The position numbers were made by a program, and so were the translations under genes. This document shows, one piece after another, positions 1 through 12,169 of a DNA stretch of 64,000 nucleotides. A model generated the notes under the pieces. It had not been told where the DNA came from. It saw only the letters and a program-made list of their open reading frames with translations, and did no database searches. The stretch's first letter is position 1. Every line of letters starts with the position of its first letter. Origin of the DNA: Ceratobasidium sp. AG-K (Eukaryota > Basidiomycota > Agaricomycetes > Cantharellales > Ceratobasidiaceae); contig JAWNGF010000001.1 of NCBI GenBank assembly GCA_037039685.1, forward strand, positions 6,076,001-6,140,000, given 5' to 3'.

Positions 1-286
1 GCATGTCTGGCAACAACACGTGACTGGAGGAGGCCTCGAATAGGAGCTCTTCGGCGTCTCATTTCAGCTGTGCCTGCCTTGACATTTTCGCTGCTGTGCA
101 CCTCCGTAGCTTTCCCGTTCAACCTCTTACCCACGGATAGGAAAATACAAAGCTTGAGCGCCTGCGACAGCCTCTCGCTTTTGCACACACCTATATCCAC
201 CCACACCATCACATCTTTCCCGTACCGGCGTACTACGCGAGAACACATAAAGCAAGCCTCGGACGGCAATACACTCCGCTCACGGC
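1..286. other. Upstream region without a supported gene
   Basis: I see no gene here that I can support. An open frame from about position 70 overlaps the start of the alpha/beta hydrolase gene and has no recognisable domain, so I read this as 5' flank or leader of that gene. Confidence 0.4.
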
Positions 287-1533
287 ATGTTCGATAGGAA
301 TTTGAGTGCTCGCTATGAGGTTCTTGGGCGGGCTGAATATAACCAGTTCATTACATGCCCACGAACCAACTCTCGTGTTGGGTTTGCCGAAACCGGGGGC
401 AGCAACCAAAAGACCCTACTTTTTATAGTTCCGTCGTTCTCCTCGAGGCTGGTCGGTGCGCCTCCATTGGCACTATTAGCAGAACATTATGGCGTAAGAG
501 TGATATCAATCGATAGACCTGGGTGCGGAGGTAAATTTGGAGTCTAATCCCTACCTCGGATCCTCCTAATTTACGTGATTTGGCAAGGTACTACACGCTG
601 TGCCCTCAAGGATCGCCTTGCTACGGCCTCTGGTGCGTCACCGCATGCATATTCGGGAAAAACCCAAAGGCTAAGTTGAGCAACCCCATAGATAACACCA
701 GGAGCGTATTGGAGTATCTACACATCGACCCCGAGCATACGGCTATCCTCACCCACAGTGCTGGTTCCGTGTAAGTCGCCACAATGCACTCGGGTATTTG
801 AATTAAACAAGCAATGCATTGACATTACCAACTTGTAAGGTTTACACTCGCCTTGCTAAACAGACATCCAGACCTATTCCCCAAAAGTCCACACGTATTC
901 ATGACCTCTGGATGGGTACCAATCTCCGTTTCTGGTCACCTCGGTCTGAATCTCATCCCTTCCATGCTGGTCTCCCACTTTCACAATGTGTTCCCGACTT
1001 CGTTGCCCCTTATCAACAGTGTGGGAGCTAGCCTCGCTTTTTCAAAGGCCATGTTCAGTGGCGCAGCAGACGCCAATGCGTATGTACCCCCAGACGTCAT
1101 GCGGCCCCTTGCATCGGCACCGATCACTTATCACCCAACGCATATTTTCCAAGTACCCAAAGCTACCAACGCTGCCTTGCTGGAGTGCGCTGTGAAGCTC
1201 GAATCCATGCAAGGAGTATCGGACGAGTATTTGCTTTGCCTCAGCCGTGGCGAAGGAAGCATTGATGCGGACTGGTTCGCTGACACAGTTGGCAAGATCG
1301 GCCACGCATATAGACAGCGTGGCGGGCGCGTCCATTTCGAGCTGTGGTGGGGATCAAAGGATATGCTGATTCCATCCAAAGGTCAACAATGGTACACGGA
1401 GTTGCTGAAGGGTCAAGGCGATGTATTTGATGTGGTCGTGTTTGAGCTGAGCGCAGGACACGATGAGTTGTTGACGTTTGCGGAGGTAGTGTGTCCAATA
1501 TTTGAGGAGGTACGAACAGTGCTCAGTGAATAG
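287..1533 (+). CDS. alpha/beta hydrolase-fold protein
   Basis: Probable intracellular hydrolase; the substrate is unknown. Likely exons are 287-530, about 588-636, about 681-770 and 840-1533. The third exon boundary is the least certain. Exon 1 ends in the beta-strand and turn motif RPGCGG typical of the family. Exon 3 carries the nucleophile elbow as T-H-S-A-G-S-V, where Ser would be the nucleophile. Its final codon is completed by the next exon to give S-V-F-T-L-A-L-L. The C-terminal part has a late strand with W-G-S-K-D-M-L and an S-A-G-H-D-E segment that would hold the acid and the catalytic His. There is no signal peptide. The size of about 350 residues is normal for single-domain members. 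The family call is solid; no more exact function can be given. Confidence 0.75.
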
Positions 1534-1899
1534 TTATCAAAACGAGTTAATTAAGCGTGTAAGTTGTCTCTTGGTCCCAGCGCGGACTTTGCTGTTTTCC
1601 TGAGTGCAAATCATCGCTTCCTGATGGTTGACGTGGTCACAGGATGCATGTGTGTGTAACGAGGGACAGCCGATTACCGGTACGGTGCAGTCAAGCAAGG
1701 TTGGAGTATTTGTCTTGCGGAATCTCACAGAACGCCCAAGATTACACTCAGGGACCCATTTGCACGCCTAGTTCACTAACCTTTCAGACGCTCATAATCA
1801 ACTAATTTTGCCCACGGCTCAGCCTTCCACAATACCCCCTCGTCATTCTTCTAGCCGCGCGCGTTCATCCCCCCGGAGACTTTCGTCGTCGTTTCTCTA
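1534..1899. other. Intergenic region
   Basis: About 360 bases between the hydrolase stop and the transcription factor start. No ORF with family resemblance and no clear promoter box are visible. It should hold the 3' end of the first gene and the promoter of the next. Confidence 0.4.
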
Positions 1900-4184
1900 A
1901 TGTCCACGAAGCAGAGTAGATCCAAGACGGTGCGCTAATTTGTATCGATTGGAGGCAGTGACTCTTACGAGGGTTTCGATTAGGGATGTTTAACCTGTAA
2001 GACTCGGTAGGTCCTAACCCCGTCCTACTGTGCGGATAGCCCTGACACCTGAACGACTCAGACGAAAAAAATGCGACGAACAACGACCCACATGCGAGCG
2101 TTGTGCTCGGGCGAAAATGGAGTGCTTGGGTTATTCGTATCTTGACAACCCCGAAGAGTTAGCCCAGGCCCGGGCCAAGATCGCTGCCCATAGATCAGCC
2201 GCCCGAGCCGCCGAACAAGCAAGCGCTCCTCTTGGACCAACTGCAGGACCAAGCGAATTTACTGCATGGAGGGGTCATTCGGTCCCAGTACGCAGTGGGA
2301 GTGCACCTTCTAGCATGATTCACGGCCCGGTTCCCGGTCACGATATTATGCGAGAGCCCTCACAATCCAACGCCGATACCACACACCTCGAGGCATTGGA
2401 CTTTCCATTTTTGCCGCCACAGTCGGCTGCGAGTAGCCAGTCTCACGGCCAGGCCTGGTGGGGAGTTGGCCCTGGAGCTCCCGCATCTGGGTTTGATCAA
2501 GCATTGACTGCTGAAACCGCGGCAGGCACCGTTCATCAGCCATCCCAGGTTGAATTTCACCGACCTAGGCACCCTGAAGAACTGCTCACGAATCCCAATT
2601 ATTCTATCCCTCCTGACACCGGTCGGAGTGTGGGTGGGATATCCAATGAGGATGCTTACGATTCGGACTCTTCAGACGGATCCAATGACGAACGCATTAT
2701 GAACATTGTATGCGGCCCAGATCGGCAAATTGCTTCACGAGATGGGAATGACGCGCTTGCATTTGTATTGGAATCATGTGAGTGTCTTGGACATGCCTAC
2801 AATTTGAAGCTGACGCGAACTAATAGACGCTAGGTGGATGTCACAGACCGTTTTCGAGCCAATGCGCTCGGCACAATTGCTGAGAAGCTACATCATGGAG
2901 AGGTTCGCAGCATCTGAAGAGTCTCGTAACACATTAATATCTATCGCCACCGTTGTGAGAACCGTTGGAAAGTCTTCTGGCTTGACTCCCGAGCAAGTCT
3001 CGCACGTTAGGATACTTCACAGGCGAGTACAGAACCTCATATTGTTGTTCAACGCCAGCGAGCCCCACATATATGAACAAGGCACACCTCAGGCAATGAA
3101 GACTTTAAACGCAGCACTTGAGGTAGGAGTATTCGGGCACTAAAGATTGTTGACTCATTGCATACTAGGTCATGCCGGTATATCTAGCTACCAGCTCGCT
3201 CGGGTTGAGTGTATCGCTTTTAAGAGAGGTTGCACTCGCATTTAAGAGGGCCGTGCTCGAGCCTCCTGGTCACCCAATCAACCTCCCCAGCAAGCTCATT
3301 GTCCCAAACGCTGACCTGCGACAGTATTCTGCCATGGATGTGATGACAAGCCTCGCAACAGGCAAGTTTGACAAAGTCTTATTGGAATTATATTTGTGCA
3401 TATAACTGAAAGCTACGATCGCTATAGGGTGTCCCATGAGCTTTGTTTATGATGTGACCTATACAGATCCAGTCCTCAACGCTACAGGAATGTTCCACAC
3501 GGCAGATGCATTAGGCCTACAGTGGTTGTATGGTGCCCCAGAAAGCTTGATGCTGCTCTTGGCACGCCTCCATAATATACGCGACGACGTATCGAGAAGG
3601 GCTGACGCACACGTACATCAGATAAATGACATTGAGCAATCAATTCGCTCATGGCAGCCCATTTACCCTCTTTCGCAAGATCCTCATCTTGCAGTAACCA
3701 AGCTGGCGGTTCAAGAGTGTTGGAGACAAACACTACTTATCTACTTGTATATGGCACGTGATCCATATTGCCAGATGCACATTTCCTAACCGCTACCGCA
3801 GGGAATTTGTCGTACTTCTTCCCAAGATCCTCGGGTCCGCGTCGCTCACGAACTGTTCATGAAGTTAATCAAAACTATCCAACCCCGGCGGATCCCTGAT
3901 CTATTCCTACTCCTTCCTTGCTACGTAGTTGAGTAATACCTTGGTTGAATCGTTCACGTTTTAAAGTTCTTTGCCCGCAGGCGGCCATCGCATCAAGTCA
4001 AACGAACGATAGAAACACGATCTATGGGCGCATGAGAAACATTCGAGAATGTAGAGCATCTGGTACAGCTGGTGGAGATCTTGTGGATATGATGATCGAT
4101 GTATGGAAACGAGCAGACTCTGAGAGTCGGCCTGCGCTTTGGACTGACGTAAAGCTTGCTTTCCATCGAATAACTGGATTATAA
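1900..4184 (+). CDS. Zn2Cys6 fungal-type transcription factor
   Basis: DNA-binding regulator of the Gal4-type zinc cluster class. The start at 1900 is chosen because two short upstream exons, 1900-1929 and 1984-2006, join in frame to the exon starting at 2062. Together they rebuild a perfect cluster: C-L-T-C, six residues, C, six residues, C-E-R-C, six residues, C. Without the 23-base exon the first two cysteines are lost. Introns 1930-1983 and 2007-2061 are both GT-AG. A Ser/Pro-rich linker follows (about residues 60-270). Several further exons run to 4184 and read as a regulatory domain of the kind found in fungal-specific factors, with motifs such as A-R-W-M-S-Q-T-V-F-E-P and R-E-V-A-L-A-F-K-R. 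Downstream exons after 2776 are inferred from reading frame and GT-AG sites. Target genes are unknown. Confidence 0.8.
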
Positions 4185-4424
4185 GCTGAAATATAACCAT
4201 TTTAAATCCAAATTATAATATAGCATTGAAGTATAATGCGTATTAGTGGCTTGATACCGCAGCATATGCTTTGAACTCGTTGACTGAGTTGTATATATGC
4301 ATCCGGTTGATGGCTAATCACGTGGTTCGGCTTGACGTACAGCCTTAAGATTGCAAATAACACGCAACCGACCCTCTGGACCCCCCTTGACTAGTGTGCA
4401 CATAAAGCGAAATCTCTACAAAAT

Positions 4425-6296
4425 ATGGCTGAGCTCCCTGTATCGCAAATTGCCCACTTCTCGGAGCTCCATCCCAAGCCAGAGGGTTATAAATTTGGTT
4501 ATGGAACGGCTGGATTCAGGACAGCGTAAGCGCGTCGCAGCTCGGGGCGATATTGCGATCTGACATGGGTTGTTCAGAGCGGACACATTGGACTCTGTTT
4601 TGTTTCGCGTTGGCGTGATAGCTGGTCTTAGAAGCAAAAGGCTGGATGGAAAGACAATCGGGGTTATGGTGACCGCGTCCCACAACCCAGAACACGTGAG
4701 TTTATGCCAGGCCCGCTTGGAAGCTCATGATATGACCGGGTTTACAAGGATAATGGCGTCAAGCTCGTTGACCCGCGCGGAGAAATGCTTGAGGCAGCCT
4801 GGGAGGGCTATGCAACTGCGCTCGCAAATGCGGCAACAACGGAGGAGTTTATCGAAGGCTGCAATCACCTGGTCTCCTCCCTCAAGATCGATCTATCCAA
4901 ACCAGCACACGTTTTGTATGCGCGTGACACTCGTCCCTCTGGCCCAGCTCTTATAAAGGCATTGGAAGACGGACTGACCTCTATCGGGGCAGTTGGGCGA
5001 AACGAGGGTGTCCAACCCACGCCCATTGTCCATTACCTTGTCCGCTGCGTAAACACAAAGGACACGTCCGAGGCGTATGGCGAGGATAGTGTGGAAGGGT
5101 ATTACACGAAGTTGTCTACGGCATTCCACAAACTCATGGTAAGATTCCAATCTAATTACGCCTCCATTTTTGCTTATCACGAGGTTTCAGGCCAACAAGA
5201 ACCCACCGTCTCCTCTTGTGGTTGATTGCGCCAATGGCGTTGGCTACCTGGCCATTCAGCAGTTCGCGCCCTACGTTGAGGACATACTCAAATTTGTTCC
5301 CATCAATACGGCAATCGATACAGAAGGTGCACTCAACAATCAGGCAGGCGCTGATTTTGTCAAAACGCAGCAACGAATGCCCCCCGCCGTAGCTGAAAAT
5401 CTCAAAATTCTTCAGCGCGCATGTAGCTTTGATGGAGACGCTGATCGTCTGATCTACTACTACGTCGACGATCGCAGGCAGTTCCGCTTACTCGACGGCG
5501 ATAAAATCGCTGCTCTCGTGGCAGGATTCTTCGTCGATGCAGTCAAGGCAGCTGGACTTGCCGGCAAGATAGAAGTCGGCATTGTACAGACCGCTTATGC
5601 AAATGGTAATTCGACAAAATATCTTTCGAGTCGCCTACCTGTCAAATGCACCCCCACTGGGGTCAAGCATCTCCACCATGCTGCCCAGCGTTTCGGAATC
5701 GGCGTATACTTTGAAGCCAACGGGCATGGAACTGTTTTATTCTCTCACCAGACCCTTGAGCTTTTGGACAATCACCAGCCCAGTACCCCTTCCATGTCGA
5801 CACACCTTAATACACTGCGCAACCTCAGGGATCTAATCAACCAGACTGTTGGCGATGCTCTTTCCGATTTGCTTCTTTGCGAAGTAGTTCTCGCTCATCG
5901 CTTGTACACGCCCGTCGAATGGGACTCTCTCTATGCCGACCTCCCTAATCGACTGCTCAAGGTCCAGGTTCGCGATCGCAGCATATTTACTACCGAGGAC
6001 GCGGAGCGCAGGCTCGCCACACCCGTAGGATTGCAGAAGGTGATTGACGACACGGTTCGCAAGTACGAATCCGGACGTTCTTTCGTGAGGCCAAGTGGAA
6101 CGGAGGATGTGGTACGGGTATATGCCGAATGCTCAAACGTAGCGCAAGTAGACGGTAAGTGCACGTGGCACTGTTTGACACCACGAAACAACTAAGCTCT
6201 CGACGCGCATACATAGAATTGGCAGGCAAGGTTGCGCGCCTCGTATACGACCACGGAGGAGTCGATCACTTTGGCCGCCCACGCGAAACATATTAA
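4425..6296 (+). CDS. PCM1: phosphoacetylglucosamine mutase (AGM1/PCM1)
   Basis: Cytosolic enzyme that converts N-acetylglucosamine-6-phosphate to the 1-phosphate, the step before UDP-GlcNAc, and so feeds chitin, GPI anchors and N-glycans. Five exons (4425-4525, 4578-4695, 4749-5138, 5191-6154, 6217-6296) give 550 residues, close to the 540-560 usual for the family. The phosphoserine loop T-A-S-H-N-P lies near residue 66, split from D-N-G-V-K-L by an intron. The metal-binding loop reads F-D-G-D-A-D-R-L, the sugar-binding loop F-E-A-N-G-H-G, and the C-terminal phosphate-binding loop [10 protein letters not shown]. All four key motifs of the phosphohexomutase superfamily are intact. The E-A-N-G-H-G form separates AGM1 from phosphoglucomutase. 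The start ATG is the first in frame before the conserved Y-G-T-A-G-F-R motif. Confidence 0.95.
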
Positions 6297-6594
6297 TCAC
6301 CCAAGGACATGCTTCTAACACGGGAATGTAGCGCATATGTGCGAGCGATGTGGCAGCGAGGCGAATGACTAAATTGGGTGCAGTGTGACTTAGACTATTT
6401 AGTTGAATGATAACGTTATCCGCGACGACATGATGAATAATTAATACAAGGTCGACAAGGGTATTGATACTGGTTTTCCCTACTACTGTATTTTAGAATG
6501 TAGTAGTCAATCAGTCACTATACAAGATATATGCATCAGTTGGATGCCAGACACAAAATTGTGCTTACAGGTCCTAGCGAATTATTTAGTAGAT

Positions 6595-7170
6595 TTAGAC
6601 CTTCAGTTCACTAATATCCTTGGCCACTGCATCGACATCAACTGTGTCGACTTTATTCTTTGGCGTGGGTTCGGCCTTTACATCGGTTCCTTCATCATCG
6701 TCATCGTCGTCCCAATTATCCTTGACAGTTTCTACTTGCTTCCTCTTCTCTGCTCTCTTCTCCGCACGTTTCGCATTTTTCTTCTGGGCCTTGGATAGAT
6801 CAGCTGTATCGGCAGCAGCAGCAGCCGCTGCTGCTGCAAGGCTTCCAGGTTTCGGTTTGGGCTTGGTTTCAGACGACAGCGGGACCCAGCCGATGATATG
6901 GCCTTTGGGCAACGCTGTCCGGTCAGCCGCTTGCTGTCTCGAGCCACGAAATCGAGATACATCCTCTTGAGGCGTGAAGCCTGGCCTAATCTTAAGTTCC
7001 TTTCGCACACTATAGACTCGCACCCGACGGTTAGGGGTTTCACGCCCGACGGACTGTTACACTTACGTTCCGTCCGCTCTACGTGTGGAAGGAACGACCC
7101 GCTCTAAAGTCTTGGGGTCAACCGCAATCCCCGATGGTGTTTGTTCAGGGTTCAAAGGTGGGAGCGACAT
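6595..7170 (-). CDS. PYM1: PYM homologue (partner of Y14 and mago)
   Basis: Likely exon-junction-complex disassembly factor that works on ribosomes in the cytoplasm. Two exons (7170-7067 and 7009-6595) join as R-A-D-G-T|V-R-K-E-L-K-I-R-P-G-F, the signature of the N-terminal Mago-binding domain; only the spliced form restores it. The product is 172 residues, typical for this small family. The middle has an alanine run (about nine Ala) followed by a Lys/Arg/Glu-rich helix with K-K-N-A-K-R-A-E-K-R, which in the family contacts the small ribosomal subunit. A D-D-D-D-D-D acidic stretch comes next. The gene is divergent from GPN3 with only 160 bases between the two starts, so the two probably share a promoter region. 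Confidence 0.88.
6808..6840 (-). repeat. GCA/GCT trinucleotide run coding polyalanine
   Basis: A short imperfect GCA/GCT microsatellite inside the PYM coding sequence encodes about nine consecutive alanines. Length could vary between strains. Confidence 0.7.
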
Positions 7171-7330
7171 GTGGGCTTGGAGAGGTGGTCGTTGGGTTGT
7201 GGAATCTGCGATCACGCGGATATGTAACGGTAGCGCCAATTTAGTTACAATTTCGAAACTGCTTTTGATTGATTTACTTCTCCGCTTGCCACTGGTTTAG
7301 TTTCTGTAGCGGCCGCCTGCGCGTTTCACG

Positions 7331-8572
7331 ATGAGATACGCAATACTGGTTTGCGGCCCTGCTGGCGCGGGCAAGTCTACCTTTTGCACAGCACTCCAAA
7401 CACATATGCAGACCGTGAAGCGAAATGCACATCTTTTTAACCTCGACCCCGCCGCTGACCCAGGATCATTCGAATACGAACCAGCGATCGACATTCGCGA
7501 CTTGATTAGGTATTGGACGCCCCGCTATTTGAGCTTCATTAGCTAACTACCGCATAGCCTAGAGGATGTCATGGAGGAGCTTGGATTTGGCCCTAATGGC
7601 GGGCTGATATACTGTTTCGAGTAAGTGTGAGTGTTGCGAACCAGAGTGGCTCATCAGAGATACTAAACTGTTGATAGATACCTATTGCAGAACATGGATT
7701 GGCTCGACGAAGAGCTAGGAGACTACGATAGCGACTATATTATCATTGACTGTCCAGGTAGAGTCATAGAGGCCTTTCCAAGATCGTCCAGACTTATATC
7801 TGAGACGTTGAACAGGACAAATTGAACTATACACTCACCACCCCCTGCTTCCTACGCTTATGTCTCATCTTTCTCGACTGGGGATTCGATTATGCGGTGT
7901 CTATCTGCTCGACTCACAGTTTATGGAGGATCGATACAAATATTTTAGGTCCGTTGTTATCTCCAAGTCAGTCATGTCATAAACCGCTCTAATTGCTTTG
8001 GGACGTCGTTGCAGTGGTGTCACATCTGCGATGTCGGCAATGGTAAATTTTAGTGTCCCTTGGATTAACATCATGTCCAAAATGGATCTTGTGAGTGGAG
8101 ACGCCCGAAATGGTGCTAAAGGAAGGCGTGACGTCGCCAGGTACGGCCCATTAATGAGCCTATTTTGAAAGATGTCTGAGCCGTCCGAATTTCAGGTTTC
8201 TCGACCCAGATCCATTCCTAATAGAGTCTGCTCCTGGCCAACCGACCAATACCGAGCAGCAGAATCCACGCTTTCACCACCTCAATCAAGCTCTCGTCCA
8301 ACTTGTACGCTATCCGATCGGACCTCAGGATACGTTTCATGGCTAATTCTTAGCAGATTGAAGACCATCCACTCGTTTCCTTTCTTCCGTTGGACCTCTC
8401 GTCAACCCGGTCGCTAGAGGCGGTTTTAAGTCATATCGATTACACTATGCAGTATGGAGAAGATGAAGAACCTCGGGAGGTACATATCTAATCTAAACCC
8501 TTGCTCTGGTTCTGACAACTGGCTGTGTAGCCTAAGGATATGGATCAGGGTGATTTTGTGGATATGGAATAA
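7331..8572 (+). CDS. GPN3: GPN-loop GTPase 3
   Basis: Cytosolic GTPase that helps assemble and import RNA polymerase II. Eight exons (7331-7509, 7558-7620, 7678-7757, 7816-7949, 8016-8140, 8196-8304, 8357-8479, 8531-8572) sum to 855 bases, 284 residues, as in other GPN3 proteins. Visible motifs are the P-loop G-P-A-G-A-G-K-S-T at the extreme N-terminus, N-L-D-P-A-A, the defining insert G-F-G-P-N-G-G, the switch D-C-P-G-Q-I-E-L-Y-T-H, and the base-specificity motif M-S-K-M-D-L. The C-terminus carries H-I-D-Y-T-M-Q-Y-G-E-D, also conserved in GPN3. Splice phases agree at every junction. It diverges from PYM. Confidence 0.95.
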
Positions 8573-8875
8573 GCAGCTGTGGGTCGGCTGGTGTGGTTTC
8601 TTTGAGGCACTTCTGATCGCTAAAATAAATAAAAATATACGACAATCTATTCCATATCAATAACATACATATCGTAATACCAAGAATACCAAGGAAAGCG
8701 AGCAATGTGTGAGAAACTTTGGACAGCGGGCAACGAGGCATACAAATTTGAACGTTGACACAAACACGTGTTGAGGGCGATACAGTAGGGAAGGGGACTG
8801 CGGTGCAGAGGACGTACATTTGTTTCATCTAACCCCGCTGCTCAGGTTGCACAGCCCGAGGGAAACGACATATGT

Positions 8876-9609
8876 CTAGTACGACCGGTAAACCTCTTGG
8901 ACAGGCCTGCGAGGCTCGTAGGAAGTAGAAGGGTAGACATATGTCGGTGATGACCTTGACCTTGATCCCTTGCGGCGCAAGTTCAAGTTGGGCCAGAATT
9001 TACTGTCGCCAGTGTGTACTTTCTGTATAGAAAAAATAAATATTCTACGGTCAATAACTAGTGAGCTGTAGAAAACATACCGTGCTATCAACTGGTCGTG
9101 GTCCAAGTCCAAACAGTCTCCGGATAACCGTAGTAAGTCGAAGTTTACCATCATCAGTATACTGTGGCTCGTATCCGAGTGAAGAGCGTGATTTGGAACG
9201 AGACGGGGGCTGTCTGATTGTTAGCGCGCTCGTCGTCTAGCTAGGCTGGATTGTCCGGCTCACAATGACAGTAATGCTTGGCTCGCCTACGAGACTGGTC
9301 AAGCTCCTCGAGCGAGGCAACGCAGGCCGGTGGAGGGTGGTGATGCTTGCATAGCGTTCACGCTCGGGATAGACATATGATGATCCACCATAGCTGCTGC
9401 CAGCGTAGTAACGGCTAGAGTCACCGTAATGAGATGATCCGGAGCTGATATACTTCGATTGCCCGTGAGTTAAAGGCGACAGCAAAACTAAGGGCTGTAG
9501 AACACACCACAGGACCACGCGCGTCAGACATCGATCGGGAGTGAGAGTGAGAGCGTGAACGATGAGAATGACGAGAGGATGGTGCTTGGTAACTATAGAT
9601 TGTAGACAT
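8876..9609 (-). CDS. Ser/Arg-rich protein of unknown function
   Basis: I do not recognise this gene. The start at 9609 opens a reading frame rich in Ser, His and Arg, with repeated S-H-S-R and R-S-R-S units. A second segment is rich in Tyr/Ser/Gly (S-S-Y-G-G-S-S-Y). After an intron with branch sequence CTAAC and acceptor AATCAG near 9200, the frame reads S-R-S-K-S-R-S-S-L-G-Y-E-P. After another intron near 9010-9065 it ends as R-R-P-V-Q-E-V-Y-R-S-Y at 8876. The first internal splice (about 9450-9520) and its phase are not certain. The composition suggests a largely disordered protein; no domain is visible. Confidence 0.5.
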
Positions 9610-9860
9610 GAGGACAACTCGTGGTTTTGACTGATTTTCAGTGTATCGTCGAAGTTGGGCTAAAGGCAATTCTTTACGTCGGCGGTGGCAAAACAGAGCA
9701 GGGGAGGGTTGTAGACGTCGGAAGCAACCGCAAAGGGAAACAATCTGGGCGTGATCACACTGATCGACGGCACCCCATAAGCGCCCGGCTTTGAACCGCC
9801 ACTAAATTATTTGTACATGGTTGGTAAATAACAATGCAGCATTCAGTCAAAGGCCGTTTT

Positions 9861-11591
9861 TCAGCGTGAGGGAGGATAAGGACTCCCAATAACATCGCCA
9901 GAAGTACAATTGAAAAGCCCAGCAGATGGCCCAGTCACATTCAAATTTAGGCATCTGTAGGTGGCAGCGCTGTAGTTTGAAGGAGGCCTGAAACAAATAT
10001 GAATGTGTTTTAGGTAGCGGAGAGATCTAAAACACTGCTCGACGTACGCAAGGTTTATGTCTTCCAAATATACTGGGCTGCAGGCTCCCGGGCTACAGAC
10101 CAAGGACGCGACGGTAGAGTTATATTTACCGCTCGACGTCCCAGTTATGTTCCTCAGGCTAGTATCCTCTATCAGTTAGTTGACACTGACACAACCACAC
10201 CTACTTACAAGACGTTATTGATCTTGATCTCTGAGGGATACAGTGTGCAGTTCTCGACGCTTGTTTTGTAGCAATTATCAATCTGGTGACCAAAGTATCA
10301 GTATATATGCACAGAAGTTGACGCCATACTGACAGTCAACGGGTAGTCATTGTTCTCGTTATGGAAATTAGTGTATATAATGTTATCAACAAGCCCGTAG
10401 CCCCTGTTTTGTCCAGCAAAAGTCTGAAATTCGTCAATCAGATGGTGAAGCGTGCCTCATGCTTAGGCAAAATTTACCTTGATCCGGACACCATTTTCAG
10501 ACTTGCTCATCCGTATGTTGTCTTTGCGAGGTCGATAACTAAGCAGCCAGCCTACTGCTTCCACTTCGCCGACTCACCGACGTAGATGTTACGAACTATA
10601 TCCTGGACTCCCGGTATCTCTCCGAGCGACCCAACCGAGATGCCATGCGATTCGGTGCACCGAAGGTTTCGTACAACAATATTCGTACTATCTGTTGATA
10701 ATTCATTTAAACCAACGAGGTGACTTCGGGATGAATCAGAAAACGTACTTGGTTTGAAACTAACACAGTCATCCCCGTTATGGATAACCGAATCGCGAAT
10801 AGTGATGCTATCCGAGCGGTACGTGTCCCAACCATCCGTTTCACGCATGTCGGCCGTTGAGTTGGTCACAGAGTTAACAGTGATATACTCGTAGACAACG
10901 TCTTCGGATTCTTGAACAAGGTTAGCCCACTTGGGAGTTCTGTGAAGCAGGTCAATGAGTATATCAACATGCGTGCAGCTTGGCCACCACTTACTTGTAA
11001 AAGGTAATGTTACTGACACGGACATTCCGTGCCTGGTGTACTACCAAGGTCAAGGGAGGCACCAGCGTTGCGTTACCTGGTCGCGCGTCCCACCAGGTTT
11101 GTCCAGAACCTATGAAAAGCATGAGCGACTGTTTTGGTGAAGGTTCATAGCTATTCATACCGTCAATGGTGCCGCCACCATCTAGAATAAGGTTCTCTCC
11201 ACCAAACAGCCAAATTGCCGAGTTTTTCTGGTAGGGGACCGCGAATGCGTTGCCGGCCCAATAGCCCAAGTTGGGTTTGATGCGAAGGGTGCCTTCGAGC
11301 CTTAGATGCGTGTCAAACAAACCGGTAGTATTCATCGCAGATGCAATATTCAGCGTTTGGTCTCGTGGTACGCGGACGTGCGAGTTGGACTGGTGTAGGT
11401 GCATGCATATAGTCTGTATTTGATTGGGTAGAGCATAAGTCGTGAACGCGCACCTTTAATGCTTTTACAAGGTATGTAGCGTCATCCCTGCCAGGACGGG
11501 ATTTTACATCCACCCATTTTGTGTCTTGAGTGGAAGCGGCAAGCGCGCAGGGTGCCAATCCGAGAGCGAGAGCAAGATCCCAGACCCTCAT
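9861..11591 (-). CDS. GH28 polygalacturonase (probably exo-acting), secreted
   Basis: Secreted pectinase that cleaves alpha-1,4 bonds of polygalacturonic acid. The start at 11591 opens a signal peptide (M-R-V-W-D followed by a hydrophobic A/L run and A-L-A-A). The right-handed beta-helix core shows the GH28 set: T-D-G-W-D-T-Y (the N-T-D position), I-H-N-G-D-D-C (G-D-D catalytic aspartates) and S-H-G-I-S-V-G-S (catalytic His). The D-G-W-D-T-Y form and the N-D-T/W-W-D region resemble exopolygalacturonases more than endo-enzymes; that assignment is inference. Several introns interrupt the gene; the large middle exons lie at about 11404-10991 and 10950-10580. The C-terminus ends near 9861. The promoter and first nine codons have a second copy at 15780-16093. 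Confidence 0.88.
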
Positions 11592-11870
11592 GATCTAGAT
11601 TTTGGAGGCAGGGTGTACGACCTGCTCCCAAGACGCGTTGGTCTTTATATCTTCCAAGTGCGAGCGGCAAGACCGGCCCGTCTATGAAATGGTTCCATTA
11701 CGGCGGCGACACCGGCCATTTAGGCTTTAAGAGTCGTATTGGGCGTGTACAAGCGAGGGTTCGATGTGAAGTCGTCGAAGTCAGGTGACAACTTTGATCG
11801 CGGACCAGTGAGCAACTGTGGCGACCTGATCTACAACGCGCCTCGGCTTGGATTCTGTGTGCATCTTACA
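11571..11870. repeat. Direct repeat, copy A (GH28 start plus promoter)
   Basis: About 300 bases that recur in the same orientation at 15780-16093. By eye I count roughly twenty substitutions and a few small indels. The copy spans the first codons of the polygalacturonase, its 5' flank and TATA box, and ends around 11870. Copy A lacks 19 bases present in copy B after a GTGAC; the missing piece is bounded by GTGA on both sides, as expected for a small slippage deletion. Confidence 0.9.
11644..11649 (-). promoter_or_regulatory. TATA box of the polygalacturonase gene
   Basis: TATAAA on the minus strand, 53 bases before the GH28 start codon at 11591. The same box is kept in the second repeat copy at about 15849-15854, again just before an ATG. 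Confidence 0.5.
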
Positions 11871-12095
11871 GTGTGCGGACCGATACCAATAATTCCACAT
11901 AGATACCGCGGGTCCCAAAAATACCAATACGACCTAATAACTACATTCACAGAGGATCCCAAGATATAAGGGCTGCAATTAAGGTAACCACGTCGACCTT
12001 CTAAACACGAGCCTGGACGCGTGAGGATAGTTAGAGTATGATGAATTACGTGGTCAGGAGGGCTCGGAAGCACCCATCAACCTCGATCCGGCGCA

Positions 12096-12101
12096 TATAA
12101 G
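12096..12101 (+). promoter_or_regulatory. TATA-like box
   Basis: TATAAG, 69 bases before the ATG of the trypsin-like protein at 12170. It lies outside the duplicated repeat. Confidence 0.35.
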
Positions 12102-12169
12102 AAAGTTAGCGCTCCGGAGATTTTCGATTTTTATCAACGACCATTGGGTAGAGAAGCCTAGTCGAGATC

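Noticed and set aside
70..297. Small open frame at the left edge
   Set aside because: It overlaps the start of the alpha/beta hydrolase in another frame and resembles nothing.
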